Part shown: positions 62,616 through 64,000 of the stretch, piece by piece
Numbering within the stretch: the stretch's first letter is position 1
Layout: every line of letters begins with the position of its first letter
Origin: Chryseobacterium sp.
GTDB taxonomy: Bacteria > Bacteroidota > Bacteroidia > Flavobacteriales > Weeksellaceae
NCBI GenBank assembly: GCA_031286615.1
Contig: JAITUA010000003.1
Location: 186,001-250,000, forward strand
Direction of reading: 5' to 3'
DNA length: 64,000 nucleotides
Made by a program: the position numbers and the translations under genes
Notes under the pieces: model-generated
What the model saw: only the letters and a program-made list of their open reading frames with translations
The model's database searches: none
Told to the model about the DNA's origin: nothing

Positions 62616-62882
62616 ATGATACTACACTCTCAATTATCACCCAAAAATTTAAGAAGTAAAATCCATAGCCGGGATATTCGTTTCGGAGGAAATAAAAAAC
62701 TGAAGATTTACGGATTGCTTGGTTGTGGATCAGGAAAAAGAATGAAAATGGAAAACAGAATCTTCTTTAAAGATGAAAAAGAGGCATTACAAAATAATTA
62801 CCGTCCTTGCGGACATTGTATGAGAGAGGCATATAAGCAATGGAAACAGAAAATATCCAAGCAAAATCCTTCGCATTCTTGA
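62616..62882 (+). CDS. Small Ada-type metal-binding protein
   Basis: 88 aa. It resembles the N-terminal zinc domain of the Ada alkylation-repair protein: IYGLLGCGSGKRMKMENRIFF, then NNYRPCGHCMREAYKQWK. Cys37, Cys65 and Cys68 are kept; the second Ada ligand (C-x3-C) is Lys41 here, as in the stand-alone subfamily I know from Bacteroidota. No methyltransferase domain is attached. It is 120 bp after the oxygenase gene, on the same strand. Confidence 0.8.
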   Translation: MILHSQLSPKNLRSKIHSRDIRFGGNKKLKIYGLLGCGSGKRMKMENRIFFKDEKEALQNNYRPCGHCMREAYKQWKQKISKQNPSHS

Positions 62883-62955
62883 AGATAGAACTTGCTATTT
62901 TTGCCTTATTTCATCCTGAGATTGCTTCACGTTGTTTGCAATGACTTGATAACAT

Positions 62956-62990
62956 AAAAAAATCGGTATAACTGTCGTTATACCGATTTT
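62956..62990 (-). terminator. Terminator of the tRNA gene
   Basis: AAAATCGGTATAAC / GTTATACCGATTTT with a 4-nt loop, then T on the minus strand. Confidence 0.85.
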
Positions 62991-62997
62991 GGTTTAG

Positions 62998-63070
<73 letters not shown>

Positions 63071-63159
63071 ATATTGGATTGCAAAGGTACGAATATTTTT
63101 TACAAATCCTAATTTTTCTTTTAAATAAAGGACTTTTATGAAAACTATTTTATTATTTG

Positions 63160-63167
63160 TATCTTTG
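63160..63167 (+). promoter_or_regulatory. -7 box (TATCTTTG) of the YciO-like gene
   Basis: Exact TAnnTTTG only 4 nt before the ATG, so the transcript may begin at or near the start codon. Confidence 0.5.
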
Positions 63168-63171
63168 TTTT

Positions 63172-63783
63172 ATGGCAAAAATATTAAAAATTTACCCAGA
63201 CAACCCACAGGAAAATCTTGTGAATGAGGTTATTAAAACTTTAAATAATGGCGGACTAATTATCTATCCTTCTGATACGATATATGCTTTAGGCTGTAAT
63301 ATTTTTGATATAAAAGCCATGGAAAAACTGGCTCAGCTCAAAAAAATGAAGCTTGAGAAGTCGAAATTCTCTATTATCTGTAATGATCTCAGCCATCTTT
63401 CTGATTTTACAAGACCTATTGACACCTCCATTTTCAGATTTCTGAAAAGCCATCTTCCCGGACCGTTCACTTTTATCCTTGAAGCAAACAAAAGTTTACC
63501 GTTAGCATATAAAGGTCATAAAACAATTGGTATTCGTGTTCCCGATCATCCGATCCCTCAGCTGATCGTTGAAAAACTGGGGCATCCTATTGCTTCCACT
63601 TCCATTAAAGATGATGATGAAATCCTTGAATACTCTACCGATCCTGAACTGATTGCCGAGAAATATGACCATTTGGTAGATATCGTTATTGACTCAGGAT
63701 ATGGAGATAATGTGGCTTCCACTATTGTAGACCTTACTTCCGGAGAACCGGAGATTATCCGTCAGGGAAAAGGAATTATTTAA
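63172..63783 (+). CDS. YciO/Sua5/YrdC-family protein (threonylcarbamoyl-AMP synthase-like)
   Basis: 203 aa from MAKILKIYPDN (ATG 63172); the frame opening five codons upstream runs through the promoter. IIYPSDTIYALGC, KFSIICNDLSHLSDF and IGIRVPDHPIPQLIVEKLGHPIASTSI are the nucleotide- and carbonate-binding segments of the YrdC fold. The N-terminal match (YPDNPQ) is closer to YciO than to TsaC, so a role in tRNA t6A synthesis is possible but not certain. Confidence 0.9.
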   Translation: MAKILKIYPDNPQENLVNEVIKTLNNGGLIIYPSDTIYALGCNIFDIKAMEKLAQLKKMKLEKSKFSIICNDLSHLSDFTRPIDTSIFRFLKSHLPGPFTFILEANKSLPLAYKGHKTIGIRVPDHPIPQLIVEKLGHPIASTSIKDDDEILEYSTDPELIAEKYDHLVDIVIDSGYGDNVASTIVDLTSGEPEIIRQGKGII

Positions 63784-63820
63784 TTCAAAATATAAATTCA
63801 AGGTTTAGGGTTATTGGATT

Positions 63821-64000
63821 ATGGGGTTTAATGGGAAATATTCTATAGGAATTTTACTCACTTTTGTGTTTTTGGCAGCAGCAATGCTTTATTCTTTCCC
63901 GGCTATCACTATGATTACAGGAATAAGAGGAATTACTGCAGACAGTTTTTTTCTCAGTAGAATTGTGATCTGGATTGTTTTGATCATCATATTTCTGTAC
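63821..64000 (+). CDS. Membrane protein, N-terminal part (runs off right edge)
   Basis: 60 codons without a stop, from ATG 63821. Two hydrophobic helices are visible (SIGILLTFVFLAAAMLYSF and SRIVIWIVLIIIFLY), separated by a short loop (TGIRGITADSF). The pattern is like the first helices of CPBP-type membrane proteases, but too little is visible to name it. Confidence 0.65.
   Translation, partial: MGFNGKYSIGILLTFVFLAAAMLYSFPAITMITGIRGITADSFFLSRIVIWIVLIIIFLY

Overview
This window looks like ordinary chromosomal DNA of a flavobacterium, most likely Chryseobacterium or a close relative in the Weeksellaceae. The base composition is AT-rich, many secreted proteins end in type IX secretion (T9SS) sorting domains, there are GLPGLI, DUF4476 and CHU_C-type proteins, and leaders seldom carry a Shine-Dalgarno sequence. 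Many genes are preceded by the Bacteroidetes -7 box TAnnTTTG, and at four of them a TTG lies exactly 19 nt upstream. I see no rRNA, CRISPR array, insertion sequence or prophage. The genus is inferred from family content, not from a database match.

Layout. 1-4.4 kb: a cyanophycin module, with cphA leftward and off the left edge, then cyanophycinase and isoaspartyl peptidase rightward, then a small YtxH-like stress protein; two sigma-54-like elements sit here. 4.5-8.3 kb: a leftward block of three related PH/SHOCT proteins, a GNAT enzyme and a methyltransferase. 8.5-10.8 kb: hisS, an HRDC protein and a short ssb. 11.2-16.9 kb: an XRE regulator, an arginase-family/HPP/zinc-finger/YfcH run, a NUDIX enzyme and small unknowns. 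17-19 kb: a secreted unknown and a J-domain/KTSC fusion driven by near-identical promoters, then a palindromic intergenic repeat. 19.4-25.7 kb: a TetR-controlled RND efflux operon. 25.9-29.9 kb: a very large T9SS type B protein. 30-40 kb: cvfB, lpdA, a glycosyltransferase, recQ, kdsD and tatC. 40.6-47.3 kb: three exported metallopeptidases in a row (M12B-like, M1, M61). 47.4-51.5 kb: dacB with a histidine kinase, and pepE with a zinc-motif unknown. 51.7-57.9 kb: a TPR protein, a DUF1905/YdeI protein, an aldolase, an acetyltransferase, a GLPGLI protein and a BlaI-M56 regulatory pair. 58.2-64 kb: a Crp/Fnr regulator facing an exported esterase through two FNR-type sites, a 2OG-Fe(II) oxygenase with an Ada-type zinc protein, initiator tRNA-Met, a YciO-like protein and a truncated membrane protein.

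Main themes are nitrogen storage (make, cleave and finish cyanophycin), export and proteolysis at the cell surface, envelope stress and efflux, and several self-contained regulatory circuits whose operators can be read in the DNA. The observations most worth checking are the FNR-type sites with a matching recognition helix (59.5 kb), the 7-residue/21-bp repeat array inside the M56 sensor (55.9-56.1 kb), the BlaI and TetR operator layouts, the tandem PH/SHOCT paralogues, and the sigma-54-like elements beside cyanophycinase.
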